Assembly: GCA_964607765.1 (NCBI GenBank)
Contig: CAZSNT010000085.1
Location: 1 to 42,257, forward strand
Reading direction: 5' to 3'
Source of the DNA: CAZSNT01 sp964607765
Lineage (GTDB): Bacteria; Verrucomicrobiota; Lentisphaeria; Oligosphaerales; JABHEG01
DNA: 42,257 nt
In this document: piece after piece, positions 1-7,827 of the stretch
Position numbering within the stretch: the stretch's first letter is position 1
Layout: each line of letters begins with the position of its first letter
Notes under the pieces: generated by a model
Database searches by the model: none
Told to the model about the DNA's origin: nothing
Seen by the model: the letters and a program-made list of their open reading frames with translations, nothing else
Program-made: the position numbers and the translations under genes

Positions 1-121
1 TCGAAAGAAGAGGCGGCAGACGGACTTGACAGAACCTGATATTCTTAACGCTTACTGTCCTGACCTCCCGGGAGCTCTTCACTTCATTGCCAGTTTCTCG
101 GCATATGTTGCGAGTCCATGC

Positions 122-160
122 TTGCAAAGCCTTTGTATTCGTCGTATATTGCGAATACAA
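122..160 (+). promoter_or_regulatory. hipBA promoter with operator palindrome around the -10 box
   Basis: A -35-like TTGCAA (122-127) and a -10 TATATT (145-150) are separated by exactly 17 bp. Perfect 9-bp inverted arms TTGTATTCG (133-141) and CGAATACAA (152-160) flank the -10 box, so a bound dimer would occlude RNA polymerase. HipB-type antitoxins are known to repress their own operon from such palindromes. The predicted transcript would start near 157, upstream of the ATG at 175. Confidence 0.65.
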
Positions 161-174
161 CGGAGATATATTCA

Positions 175-522
175 ATGCGAATCGGGAAGCAGATGAGTAC
201 GGATGCCGTGCTCGCTGAGCTTGGGCAGCGGCTGGCTCGGCGACGCCTGGACTTCAGCCTGACCCAGGCGCAGGCGGCCGAAGAGGCGGGGGTGGGCAAA
301 CGGACTGTCGAACGCATCGAGGCCGGGCATGACACGCAGGTTTCTACCCTTATCCGCTTGCTGCGGGTACTTGAGCTCACCGACGGGCTGGAACGGTTGG
401 CGCCGGAGCCCGGGCCTCGCCCCATGGACCTGCTGAAACTCAGCGGCAAACAGCGACAGCGCGCTTCGTCGCGGCGCGCGCGGCCGTCGGCCGGCGAGTG
501 GCGATGGGGTGACGAGCGGTGA
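175..522 (+). CDS. hipB: HipB-like XRE-family antitoxin and operon repressor
   Basis: A small DNA-binding protein of 115 residues, read as the antitoxin that represses its own operon and neutralises the HipA kinase encoded next. The helix-turn-helix is clear: the segment around LTQAQAAEEAGVGKRTVERI is a canonical Cro/XRE HTH, followed by a helical stretch and a basic low-complexity C-terminus. The frame is open further upstream to an ATG at 118, but that ATG lies upstream of the predicted promoter. The ATG at 175 has GGAG nine bases before it and is preferred; the ATG at 193 is the alternative. Its stop overlaps the GTG start of hipA in a GTGA overlap, so the two are translationally coupled. 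The family assignment is firm, and HipB identity rests on the neighbour. Confidence 0.85.
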   Translation: MRIGKQMSTDAVLAELGQRLARRRLDFSLTQAQAAEEAGVGKRTVERIEAGHDTQVSTLIRLLRVLELTDGLERLAPEPGPRPMDLLKLSGKQRQRASSRRARPSAGEWRWGDER

Positions 523-1826
523 GCACGATCGCCGAGGTCAAGCTGTGGGGCAGTACCATCGGGGCCGTGTTTCTCGACGAAGGGGCTCGCACAGCGCGGT
601 TCGAGTATGACCGGGCCTTCGCCGGCAGCGGCATTGAGGTGGCCCCCCTGGCAATGCCCCTCGCCGAACGGATCTACTCGTTCCCGGCCCTGGCGCAGGA
701 GACCTTTCACGGCCTGCCCGGGCTCCTGGCCGATTCGCTGCCCGACCGCTTCGGCAACGCACTGATCGATGCGTGGCTGGCGACCCAGGGCCGAACGTCG
801 GAGTCCTTCAATGCCGTGGAACGGCTGTGCTACACGGGAACACGCGGCATGGGCGCGCTCGAGTTCCGACCGGTCACGGGGCCCCGGGCCCGGAGCAGCA
901 CGCAGTTGCACGTGGAACGCCTGGTCGCCCTGGCCGCCGACATCCTCAGACACCGGAACGACCTGCAGGCGACCTTCGCCGATTCCGGGAAAGCGGGGGC
1001 CTTGCGTGACATCCTCCGGGTCGGCACGTCCGCCGGCGGCGCACGCGCGAAAGCGGTGATTGCCTGGAGCCCTGCGACCAACGAAGTCCGTTCCGGTCAG
1101 GTCACGGCTGGCCCGGGTTTCGAATACTGGCTGCTCAAGTTCGACGGAGTGAGCGGGAACAAGGACAGAGAGCTCGATGATCCGCAGGGCTACGGCGTCA
1201 TCGAGTTCGCCTACCACCGCATGGCCGTGGACTGCGGCATCCGGATGAACGAGTGCAGGCTGTTCGAAGAGGGCAACCGACGGCACTTCATGACACGCCG
1301 CTTCGACCGGCTGCCCGACGGCGGGAAACTGCACATGCAATCGCTGGGCGCCCTGGCCCATCTCGATTTCAACCAGGCCGGCGCCCACAGCTGCGAGCAG
1401 GCCATCCAAGTCGCACGGCGGCTCGGCTTGCCGACCCGTACCGTGGAGCAGCTGTTCCGGAGAATGGTGTTCAATGTCATCGCCCGGAACCAGGACGATC
1501 ACGTCAAGAACATCGCCTTCCTGATGGACCGGTCCGGAACGTGGTCCCTCGCGCCGGCGTTCGACGTGACCTACAGCTACCAGCCGGACGGGGCCTGGAC
1601 AGGGAGCCACCAGATGACGCTGAACGGCAAACGCGACGGATTCGCCCTTGCAGACTTCGAAGCCTGTGCCAAAGTGGCTTTGCTCAAGCGGGGCCGCGCC
1701 AGGACGATCATTGCCGAGGTGCGCGAAGTCGTCAGCCGCTGGCGGGATTATGCAGACGAGGCAGGTGTGAGATCAGACCAGCGCGACGCAATCCAGGCCA
1801 CGCTGCGTCTGGCGGCGTTCGGGTAG
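519..1826 (+). CDS. hipA: HipA-family serine/threonine kinase toxin
   Basis: A 435-residue protein, about the length of E. coli HipA (440). HipA kinases are toxins that phosphorylate translation factors such as glutamyl-tRNA synthetase and induce growth arrest. The N-terminal subdomain (about 1-110) precedes a glycine-rich loop VGTSAGGARAKAV near 168-180, a candidate ATP-binding lysine in WLLKFD (K207), and the catalytic segment NQDDHVKN with D326 and N331, followed by APAFDVTYS with D349. The spacing D326/N331/D349 equals that of E. coli D309/N314/D332, so the kinase core looks intact. The start is GTG, overlapping the hipB stop by four bases. The actual substrate in this organism is unknown. 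Confidence 0.92.
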   Translation: MSTIAEVKLWGSTIGAVFLDEGARTARFEYDRAFAGSGIEVAPLAMPLAERIYSFPALAQETFHGLPGLLADSLPDRFGNALIDAWLATQGRTSESFNAVERLCYTGTRGMGALEFRPVTGPRARSSTQLHVERLVALAADILRHRNDLQATFADSGKAGALRDILRVGTSAGGARAKAVIAWSPATNEVRSGQVTAGPGFEYWLLKFDGVSGNKDRELDDPQGYGVIEFAYHRMAVDCGIRMNECRLFEEGNRRHFMTRRFDRLPDGGKLHMQSLGALAHLDFNQAGAHSCEQAIQVARRLGLPTRTVEQLFRRMVFNVIARNQDDHVKNIAFLMDRSGTWSLAPAFDVTYSYQPDGAWTGSHQMTLNGKRDGFALADFEACAKVALLKRGRARTIIAEVREVVSRWRDYADEAGVRSDQRDAIQATLRLAAFG

Positions 1827-1851
1827 TTACCCGGAGACGGTGCCCTGGGGC

Positions 1852-2008
1852 GTAACGCGCCAGTTACGTGAGGCAGCCCCCGTAGCCCGGCTCTCCCGAG
1901 CCGGGTGTCCCTATCGTTCCGCTCTATCTGGAGGCGCGGCAGCACACCGGGCTCGGGAGAGCCGGGCTACGGGGGACGCGCGAATGCCTCACGTAACTGC
2001 CCGGTTAC
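1852..2008. mobile_element. 157-bp palindromic MITE, GTAAC-type, copy 1
   Basis: The element begins GTAAC and ends GTTAC. Its outer 24-bp arms match at 21 of 24 positions. Each arm carries a nested hairpin; the left one is CCCGGCTC-TCCC-GAGCCGGG at 1886-1905. The flanks CCTGGGGC (1844-1851) and CCCGGGGC (2009-2016) match at 7 of 8 bases, as expected for an aged 8-bp target duplication. GTAA termini and 8-bp duplications are typical of the IS66 family, so a non-autonomous IS66-mobilised element is inferred. There is no coding capacity. Confidence 0.75.
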
Positions 2009-2068
2009 CCCGGGGCCGCTTGCCGAATTGCATGCGGTGACGTTCGGCGGTAGTGTCGTGCTTGAGTC

Positions 2069-2111
2069 GTCCGACTTGTCCGACCTGTCCGACCTGTCCG
2101 ACCTGTCCGAC
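2069..2111. repeat. 9-bp tandem repeat upstream of the lyase gene
   Basis: Four full copies plus a partial copy of the 9-bp unit CTGTCCGAC run head to tail, 65 bp before the lyase start codon. The first full copy has a C-to-T change. Because the unit is a multiple of three it stays open when translated, which artificially extends the lyase reading frame upstream. No function can be assigned. Confidence 0.8.
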
Positions 2112-2175
2112 GCCACCCAACTCGATCACGCGACACCGGGCACCCGACACCCGAAAACTGACCGGAGCTCCTACA

Positions 2176-5100
2176 ATGAAGCGCCCCTCCACACTGACAG
2201 TTGCCGTCCTCAGTCTCTGCTGCCGCCACGCCGCGGCGCAGCTGACCTTCGAAGCTGAGGGATTGGTGGTCAACCGGAACGCGATGCGCGAGAACTCCTA
2301 CGGCGACCGGAACTGGAACCTGTGGAGCACGGATCGCGACCGGATGAAGAAATGGTCCGAGGGCATTGTGCTGCAGAGCCCGCGCGTGCTGCAGGACCGC
2401 AACAGCCCGGAAGACGGCGCACCGCCGCTGCACGTGCGCGCGACCGGCATCCCGAAAGGGACGTACAACGTGGAGGTCCGCGGCCCGGGCCGCGTGGCGG
2501 GCGTGTCGCTCGACGGCAGGACGTGGACGCGTTTCCGCGGCGGCCTGCTGGCCGGCAACGTGGACATCGACGGCGAGTTCGAGTTCTGGTTCGATGACCG
2601 GTATGCCATGGAGAAGGAAAGCCAGAGCGGCTCGACCTACCTGGACCGGGTGACCTTCACGCGCGTGATGCCCATTGTGAACGGCGTGGCCAATCCCGGT
2701 TTCGAAGACGCGCAGGACGGACAGGCGTCCGGCTGGGGCTGGTGGTCGAGGGAGAGCATCGGAAGCGCCGCGTCCGTGGCGGACGCTCACAGCGGCACGC
2801 GCGCCGTGCGAATCACGCACGACGGCGAGCGGGACTGGGCCTATTCCTGCGGCACGAGGCTGCCGGTGACAGAAGGCCAGACGTTCATGATTCGCGCCTG
2901 GGTCAAGTCGGAGAGCGAGAAGGGTGTCAGAGCAGACGTGGTCGGATGCCGAGGCGGAGAAACGGTGACGTGGTCGATCGGCGGCGCCGGTTCGAAGAGC
3001 GGCAGGCATGACTGGATGGAAATCAAAGGCTACGCCGAAGTGCCGGGGAATGTGGACAACGTCTACGTACGGTTCGTCGGGTCCGGCAATACGGATGTCA
3101 CTGTGGACGACGTCTCCCTGAAGCCCGAGAAGATCGTGTTGCCGACCAGGCCGCGAGTTCAGGGCTGGGCCAAGGAACGCGTTTTCCGGACATTCGACCG
3201 TGGCCTGGTCGCCCTGCCCACGGCGACCGGCGTCCACCTGAGCTGGCGCCTGCTCAAGGAGGATCCCGCTGACGTCGCGTTTGACGTTTTCCGGACAAGC
3301 AACGGGGAGCGCACACAGCTCAACGCACAGCCGATCACCCGCACCTGCGACTTCCTCGACACGATGGCAGGCGACACCCCGGGCGCCGTGTACGAGGTCG
3401 CCCCGACAGCCGGGCCCGGGCCCGCCGGCAGCACGGTTGCCGTCGACGCGCCGGAAGGCGACCAGGAGCTGCCGTTCCGCCGCATTAAGCTGAAAGACGA
3501 AGACACGCGGTTCATGATCGCGGGCTTCCCGGACCTGAACGGCGACGGCGCGCCGGACGTGGTGATCAAGCACCCCGCGGCCAACATCGATCCGTGGCAC
3601 AAGTACTGGAAGAAGTCGCCGGAAACCTACAAGATCGAAGCCTATCTGCACGACGGCACGTGGCTCTGGACCAACGACCTGGGCTGGGCCATCGAGCGCG
3701 GTATCTGGTACTCGCCCTGGATTGCCGCCGACCTCACCGGCGACGGCAAAGCGGAAGTGGTGGCCAAGATCGGCGAGGGCGACCCGCGTGACGAGGACGG
3801 CAAAGTCACCAGCGGCCCGGAGTGGATTGCGGTCTGGGACGGCATGACCGGCGAGGAGATCGCACGTGCACCATGGCCGCCGCGCGAGCCGTTCCCGTCC
3901 TACAACTACTACGCGCGCAACCAGATTGCCGTGGCGTACCTGGACGGCAAGACACCGTGCCTTCTGGTGCTGCGCGGCACGTACAACCGGATGCTCGTGC
4001 TCGCCCTCCAGCTCAAGGGCGGTAAGCTCGAAAAGCTCTGGGAGTACGACAATGAGAAGTACGGGCGCAAGTTCTGGGGCCAAGGCGCGCACTTCACGCT
4101 CTGCCACGACGTGGACGGCGACGGGCGCGACGAGGTCATCCTCGGCAGCGCGGTTGTGGACGATTCCGGCGCCCCGCTCTGGAGCACGGGCAAAGGACAC
4201 CCTGACGCAGCCTACCTCACAGACGTCAACCTGCAGAATCCGGGCCTGGAACTGGCCTACGTCATGGAAACGCGCCAGCGTACCGGGGGCCTGTGCCTGG
4301 CCGATGCGTCGTCCGGGAAGCTGTTGTGGGAACTCGACACGCCCACCCGTCACGTGCATGGCAAAGGCATGTGTGCGGACATCGATCCGACCGTGCCCGG
4401 CATGGAGGTCTACGGCGCCGATGCGGAGGGGCACAAACTCACCGAAGGTCGCTGGCTGTTCTCTGCCGACGGGAGGGTTCTGAAACAGGGCAAGGACTGC
4501 ACGTGGAGCTTCAGCGTCCGGACCGGGTGGTGGGACGCCGACCTGCAGCGCGAGATCGTGGGCGGGCGCGTCGCGGACTACGGCGGCGGAGTCCTGAACG
4601 GGCGGATCGACGGCGGCATCAAACTGATCGCGGATGTGACCGGGGACTGGCGCGAGGAGGTCATCACGTCCTTGCCGGGCGAGCTTCGCATCTACTCGAC
4701 CACCATCCCGGCCGCGGACCGCCGCGTGTGCCTGATGCAGGATCCGGTCTACGCAATGTGCCTGCGCATGAACACCATGGGCTACAGCCAGGCGCCCACG
4801 CTCTCGTACAACCCCGAGGCCGTGTCGTCCGGCCTGAACCTGAGCTATGTGAGCGGCGCTGAGGGAAGAGGGGTGTGCCGGATCGTCGTCTCCGCGCCGC
4901 TCGACCGGGCTGTCGTCGGGGAACTGACGCTGAACGCCACGGCCGGAATCACGGTGGCGCCGGCTGCTTTGAAGATCGACGTCAAGCCGGGCGAACGACT
5001 GATCACGGAGGCGGCCGTGAGCAGTCCGGGCGAGGATCCGCTTGGCGGCATGCTGCACGCCGTGCTGTCTGACGGCGACCGCGTGCTCCTCACAGGTCGG

Positions 5101-5547
5101 GTCCCCGTCCGGACGGCCGGCGCCTTCCTCAACAAAGGCATCATTGTCGAAGCGGAGGCCATGACAGAGGAAACCGGCGGCGCCGTGCACATCCGCACCG
5201 ACAAGGCCGGCGTGCGCGCGAAAGCGATCAGTCACTGGGACGACAAAGGGCACACGCTGGGGTGGGTGTTCGATGTGCCCGAGGCAGGCGCTTACCGCCT
5301 GGTCATCCGCTACTCGACGCCTAAACGAGTTGTGCGCAACCTGACCATCGGGAAACTCGACTGCGGCGAGCAGGCCTTTCCCAACACGGGCGGCTTCGGC
5401 AACGTCGCGTACGAGTGGGGCCACGTGCGCCTGGACAGCCGCGGCAAGCCCTTCACGCTCGCCAAAGGACGCGCAAGAGTCACACTGGTCAACACGGACG
5501 GCAACGGCCTGAACCTGGACTATCTTGGTCTGGTTCGGGCGAAATAA
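2176..5547 (+). CDS. Secreted rhamnogalacturonan lyase, PL11 family, with carbohydrate-binding modules
   Basis: Predicted to cleave the rhamnogalacturonan I backbone of pectin by beta-elimination outside the cytoplasm. A signal peptide (residues 1-21, ending near RHAAAQ) is followed by beta-sandwich binding modules (about 25-320), one beginning VNGVANPGFED. The PL11 core (about 330-890) opens with the family hallmark DRGLVALPTATGVHLSWRLL. It contains calcium-type propeller motifs DLNGDGAPDV, DLTGDGKAEV and DVDGDGRDEV, and the late signature RRVCLMQDPVYAM with NTMGYSQAP. A C-terminal CBM35-like module starts IIVEAEAM. At 1123 residues it is much longer than a bare PL11 (about 600) because of these modules. 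The ATG at 2176 was chosen because it starts the signal peptide and has GGAG upstream. It is followed after 17 bp by an SGNH esterase gene. Confidence 0.85.
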   Translation: MKRPSTLTVAVLSLCCRHAAAQLTFEAEGLVVNRNAMRENSYGDRNWNLWSTDRDRMKKWSEGIVLQSPRVLQDRNSPEDGAPPLHVRATGIPKGTYNVEVRGPGRVAGVSLDGRTWTRFRGGLLAGNVDIDGEFEFWFDDRYAMEKESQSGSTYLDRVTFTRVMPIVNGVANPGFEDAQDGQASGWGWWSRESIGSAASVADAHSGTRAVRITHDGERDWAYSCGTRLPVTEGQTFMIRAWVKSESEKGVRADVVGCRGGETVTWSIGGAGSKSGRHDWMEIKGYAEVPGNVDNVYVRFVGSGNTDVTVDDVSLKPEKIVLPTRPRVQGWAKERVFRTFDRGLVALPTATGVHLSWRLLKEDPADVAFDVFRTSNGERTQLNAQPITRTCDFLDTMAGDTPGAVYEVAPTAGPGPAGSTVAVDAPEGDQELPFRRIKLKDEDTRFMIAGFPDLNGDGAPDVVIKHPAANIDPWHKYWKKSPETYKIEAYLHDGTWLWTNDLGWAIERGIWYSPWIAADLTGDGKAEVVAKIGEGDPRDEDGKVTSGPEWIAVWDGMTGEEIARAPWPPREPFPSYNYYARNQIAVAYLDGKTPCLLVLRGTYNRMLVLALQLKGGKLEKLWEYDNEKYGRKFWGQGAHFTLCHDVDGDGRDEVILGSAVVDDSGAPLWSTGKGHPDAAYLTDVNLQNPGLELAYVMETRQRTGGLCLADASSGKLLWELDTPTRHVHGKGMCADIDPTVPGMEVYGADAEGHKLTEGRWLFSADGRVLKQGKDCTWSFSVRTGWWDADLQREIVGGRVADYGGGVLNGRIDGGIKLIADVTGDWREEVITSLPGELRIYSTTIPAADRRVCLMQDPVYAMCLRMNTMGYSQAPTLSYNPEAVSSGLNLSYVSGAEGRGVCRIVVSAPLDRAVVGELTLNATAGITVAPAALKIDVKPGERLITEAAVSSPGEDPLGGMLHAVLSDGDRVLLTGRVPVRTAGAFLNKGIIVEAEAMTEETGGAVHIRTDKAGVRAKAISHWDDKGHTLGWVFDVPEAGAYRLVIRYSTPKRVVRNLTIGKLDCGEQAFPNTGGFGNVAYEWGHVRLDSRGKPFTLAKGRARVTLVNTDGNGLNLDYLGLVRAK

Positions 5548-5564
5548 CGGCGGAGGAGACACAG

Positions 5565-6761
5565 ATGGAAGCGAGAGCTGCAATTCCCCTGTTCGCCCTG
5601 GTCACGAGTCTGTCGGCGGGTACGTATGATCACAAGCCCGAGCTGGCCGAGGAGTGTCGCGTGCGGGACGGCCTGCCCAACGTGTTTGCGAAGATCGCAG
5701 CGAAGGAGACTGTTCGGATCGCCTACCTGGGCGGCAGTATCACGGCAGCACGGGGCTGGCGCGTCAAGTCTCTCGCCTGGTTCCGCAAACAGTTCCCCGC
5801 TGCGAAGTTCGCAGAGATCAATGCGGCCATCTCGGGCACGGGCTCGGACTTCAGCGCCTGCCGGCTGCAGACGGACGTGCTCGCCAGCAAGCCGGACCTG
5901 ATCTTCCTGGAGTGCCGCGTCAACGGGCACGGCGGCTTCCCCGTGCAGACCGTCGAGGGCATTGTCCGCCACACGTGGCAGGCCAACCCGAGAACCGATA
6001 TCTGCTTCGTCTACACCATCGCCCAGGGAATGCTCAAGGGCCTGCAGGCCGGCAAGCAGAACGGCTTCGGCACGATCATGGAAAGGGTGGCGAACCACTA
6101 CGGCATCCCGACCATCGATCTGGGGGTGGAGATCGCGAAACAGGAAGCGGATGGACGGCTCATCTTCAGGAGCGCTGCGCCGGTCCCGGGCAAGACCGTT
6201 TTCGCGAGGGACGCCTGTCATCCCGGCGACGCCGGACACGGGATCTACCGGGATGTGATTGCGCGCTCTATCCTCGAGATGGCCGGCAAGGCCGGCGCGG
6301 TCGACCACACGCTGCCCGAGCAGCTGCACGAACGCTGTTGGAGCACAGCCGCGCTGCTGCCAATCCGGGAAGCCGAACTGAGCGCGGGCTGGACACCCGT
6401 CGACGACGACAGCGACGAGGTGTACAACGACAGTGCTGCACGGACAAAGGCCATGCTTCGCGGCGCCGTCAGCACGGACAAGGTCGGAGAGACCATCACG
6501 GTGCGCTGGAACGGCACGTGCCTTGGATTCAGCGACATCCCACACGGTGGGCTCATGACCGTCGAAGTGACCGTCGACGGCAAGACCACCAAGACCTACG
6601 TGCGCAAGCAGCGTGAGATGGTCAGGAAATACTCGCGCTTCTTCTACCTGCCGGAGCTGGAACCCGGCGACCACACAGCGATCTTGACGGTGAAAGAACT
6701 GCCGGACGGCGTCTCCTTCTACGCGGGACAGCTTCTCGTCGTCGGCGAGCTGCTGCCCTGA
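5565..6761 (+). CDS. Secreted SGNH/GDSL-type hydrolase, possible rhamnogalacturonan acetylesterase
   Basis: A 398-residue SGNH-fold hydrolase. Block I is IAYLGGSIT, with GGS replacing GDS as in many bacterial members. A block III-like CRVNGHGG supplies the oxyanion asparagine, and the block V pair DACHPGDAGH supplies catalytic Asp and His. The N-terminus is a short hydrophobic signal-like segment (MEARAAIPLFALVTSLSAG). After about residue 270 there is a beta-rich domain of unknown role, probably glycan binding. GGAGGAG lies six bases before the ATG. Close spacing downstream of a PL11 lyase suggests it removes acetyl groups from rhamnogalacturonan so the lyase can act. That substrate is inference; the SGNH fold is well supported. 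Confidence 0.8.
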   Translation: MEARAAIPLFALVTSLSAGTYDHKPELAEECRVRDGLPNVFAKIAAKETVRIAYLGGSITAARGWRVKSLAWFRKQFPAAKFAEINAAISGTGSDFSACRLQTDVLASKPDLIFLECRVNGHGGFPVQTVEGIVRHTWQANPRTDICFVYTIAQGMLKGLQAGKQNGFGTIMERVANHYGIPTIDLGVEIAKQEADGRLIFRSAAPVPGKTVFARDACHPGDAGHGIYRDVIARSILEMAGKAGAVDHTLPEQLHERCWSTAALLPIREAELSAGWTPVDDDSDEVYNDSAARTKAMLRGAVSTDKVGETITVRWNGTCLGFSDIPHGGLMTVEVTVDGKTTKTYVRKQREMVRKYSRFFYLPELEPGDHTAILTVKELPDGVSFYAGQLLVVGELLP

Positions 6762-6800
6762 ACGCGGCAGCGCACCACATCAGGATCTCGTGCAGCACGG

Positions 6801-7000
6801 CGTCCCCCCGTATCCCGGGTCTCCTGCCCCGGGAATCCTGCCGTGAAGTGTATCGTGCCTTCGGGCGGCAGATTGGGCTGTCCCAGTAACGTAGCCCGGG
6901 TCTCCCGACCCGGGAATCCTGGCGCACGGGCAGGATACACACCACGGCAGGACACCCGGCTCAGGAGAGCCGGGCTACGGGGTTTGCCTCCTGTAACTGA
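6801..7000. repeat. Divergent inverted-repeat cluster, GTAGCCCGG type
   Basis: Fills the gap between the esterase and the TA pair. It holds a perfect hairpin CCCGGGTC-TCCC-GACCCGGG (6895-6914), a second CCCGGG/CCCGGG hairpin near 6813-6834, and a right half (6951-6998) resembling the right arm of the 157-bp element but degraded. The stretch 6826-6860 is also an imperfect inverted copy of 6923-6960. It looks like a decayed or composite relative of the GTAAC elements; no target duplication was found. Confidence 0.6.
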
Positions 7001-7015
7001 GGCGCTGCCCTGACA

Positions 7016-7056
7016 GCAATGCCAGCATTGCATTCGGTGCAGTCAACGCCTATATT
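7016..7056 (+). promoter_or_regulatory. Promoter and operator of the FitA/VapC pair
   Basis: TTGCAT (7028-7033) and TATATT (7051-7056) are separated by 17 bp, which places the start of transcription at about 7062-7064, on the ATG at 7063. A perfect 7-bp inverted repeat GCAATGC-CA-GCATTGC (7016-7031) overlaps the -35 box and is a good ribbon-helix-helix operator candidate. No Shine-Dalgarno sequence is visible, consistent with a leaderless message. Confidence 0.55.
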
Positions 7057-7062
7057 CCTTGT

Positions 7063-7317
7063 ATGAGCACAACCTTGACCATTCGGAATCTCGACGAGTC
7101 CGTAAAGCGGAAGCTCCGCGTGCAAGCAGCGATGCACCAACGCTCCATGGAGGCCGAGGCGCGGGACATTCTGGCGCGGGCGGTGGAGCCCGGAAGCACG
7201 GCCACGGCCCCCGCAGCCGCGGGAGCCGTGGTGACAGGCAGATTCGATCATCTGCGCGGCATCTGGAGCAAGCGGATGAGCACGGACGAAGTCATGCAGG
7301 TCACGCGCGGAGAGTAG
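7063..7317 (+). CDS. FitA/VapB-like ribbon-helix-helix antitoxin
   Basis: An 84-residue protein opening with a ribbon-helix-helix domain of the FitA/Arc type: the beta-strand TTLTIRNLDESVKRKL and helix pair AAMHQRSMEAEARDILARAV (residues 3-45) are diagnostic. The C-terminal tail (about 50-84) would wrap the toxin. Proteins of this type bind the operon promoter as dimers and block the PIN-domain ribonuclease encoded immediately downstream (stop at 7317, toxin start at 7324). The start lacks a ribosome-binding site and coincides with the predicted transcription start. The toxin-antitoxin identity is strongly supported by the partner. Confidence 0.88.
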   Translation: MSTTLTIRNLDESVKRKLRVQAAMHQRSMEAEARDILARAVEPGSTATAPAAAGAVVTGRFDHLRGIWSKRMSTDEVMQVTRGE

Positions 7318-7323
7318 CCGGGA

Positions 7324-7722
7324 ATGCCGCTCCTTGTAGACACCAACGTGATTCTCGATGTGGTCGGAGAGGACCCGGTGTGGTATGACTGGTCCAGTGC
7401 CGCACTGGAGCGATCAGCGCCCGACGGCCTGCTGACCAACGCCATGGTCTACGCTGAGCTGTGCTGCAACGCAGCGTCGACCCGGGAGGCGGATGCCCTG
7501 CTCACCGCGATGGAGCTGCAATGGTCAGAGATCCCCCGGGCCGCGCTCTTCCTGGCGGCCAAAGCCCACGTGACCTACCGGCAACGAGGGGGCAAACGGA
7601 CCACTGGTCTGCCGGACCTCTTCATCGGGGCGCATGCCCAAGTGCTGGGGGTCCCCCTGCTTACTCGCGACCCAAGACGCTACAGGTCCTACTTTCCCGG
7701 CGTGGCCCTTGTCTGCCCGTAA
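7324..7722 (+). CDS. VapC-like PIN-domain ribonuclease toxin
   Basis: A 132-residue PIN-domain nuclease. The four acidic positions expected of the Mg2+-dependent active site are present: D6 in LLVDTNVILD, E45 in MVYAELC, D98 in GLPDLFIGAHA and D116 in LLTRDPRRY. VapC toxins cut tRNA or rRNA and arrest growth when the antitoxin decays. The length is normal and no inactivating change is seen. It begins six bases after the antitoxin stop and forms a two-gene operon with it. Its RNA target cannot be read from the sequence. Confidence 0.92.
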   Translation: MPLLVDTNVILDVVGEDPVWYDWSSAALERSAPDGLLTNAMVYAELCCNAASTREADALLTAMELQWSEIPRAALFLAAKAHVTYRQRGGKRTTGLPDLFIGAHAQVLGVPLLTRDPRRYRSYFPGVALVCP

Positions 7723-7827
7723 CCTGAGTACCTGAACGGGCTGCTGTGGAGACATGCGAATGGGAATCGGAAAGGCAACGTAGTAACGGGCACCAGGACC
7801 GGATGAAGGACCAATCTGGGGACTCCC

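Noticed and set aside
26..55. Promoter from TTGACA at 26-31
   Set aside because: The expected -10 position reads GCTTAC, which is a poor match, and a much better promoter lies at 122-150.
84..1610. Minus-strand open frame of 508 codons opposite hipBA
   Set aside because: Shadow of hipA; the catalytic Asp/Asn/Asp spacing of HipA on the plus strand is decisive.
2005..5583. Very long minus-strand open frame (1192 codons) opposite the lyase gene
   Set aside because: Its residues are Arg/His/Val-rich and family-less, typical of the complement of a GC-rich gene; the plus strand shows a signal peptide and PL11 motifs.
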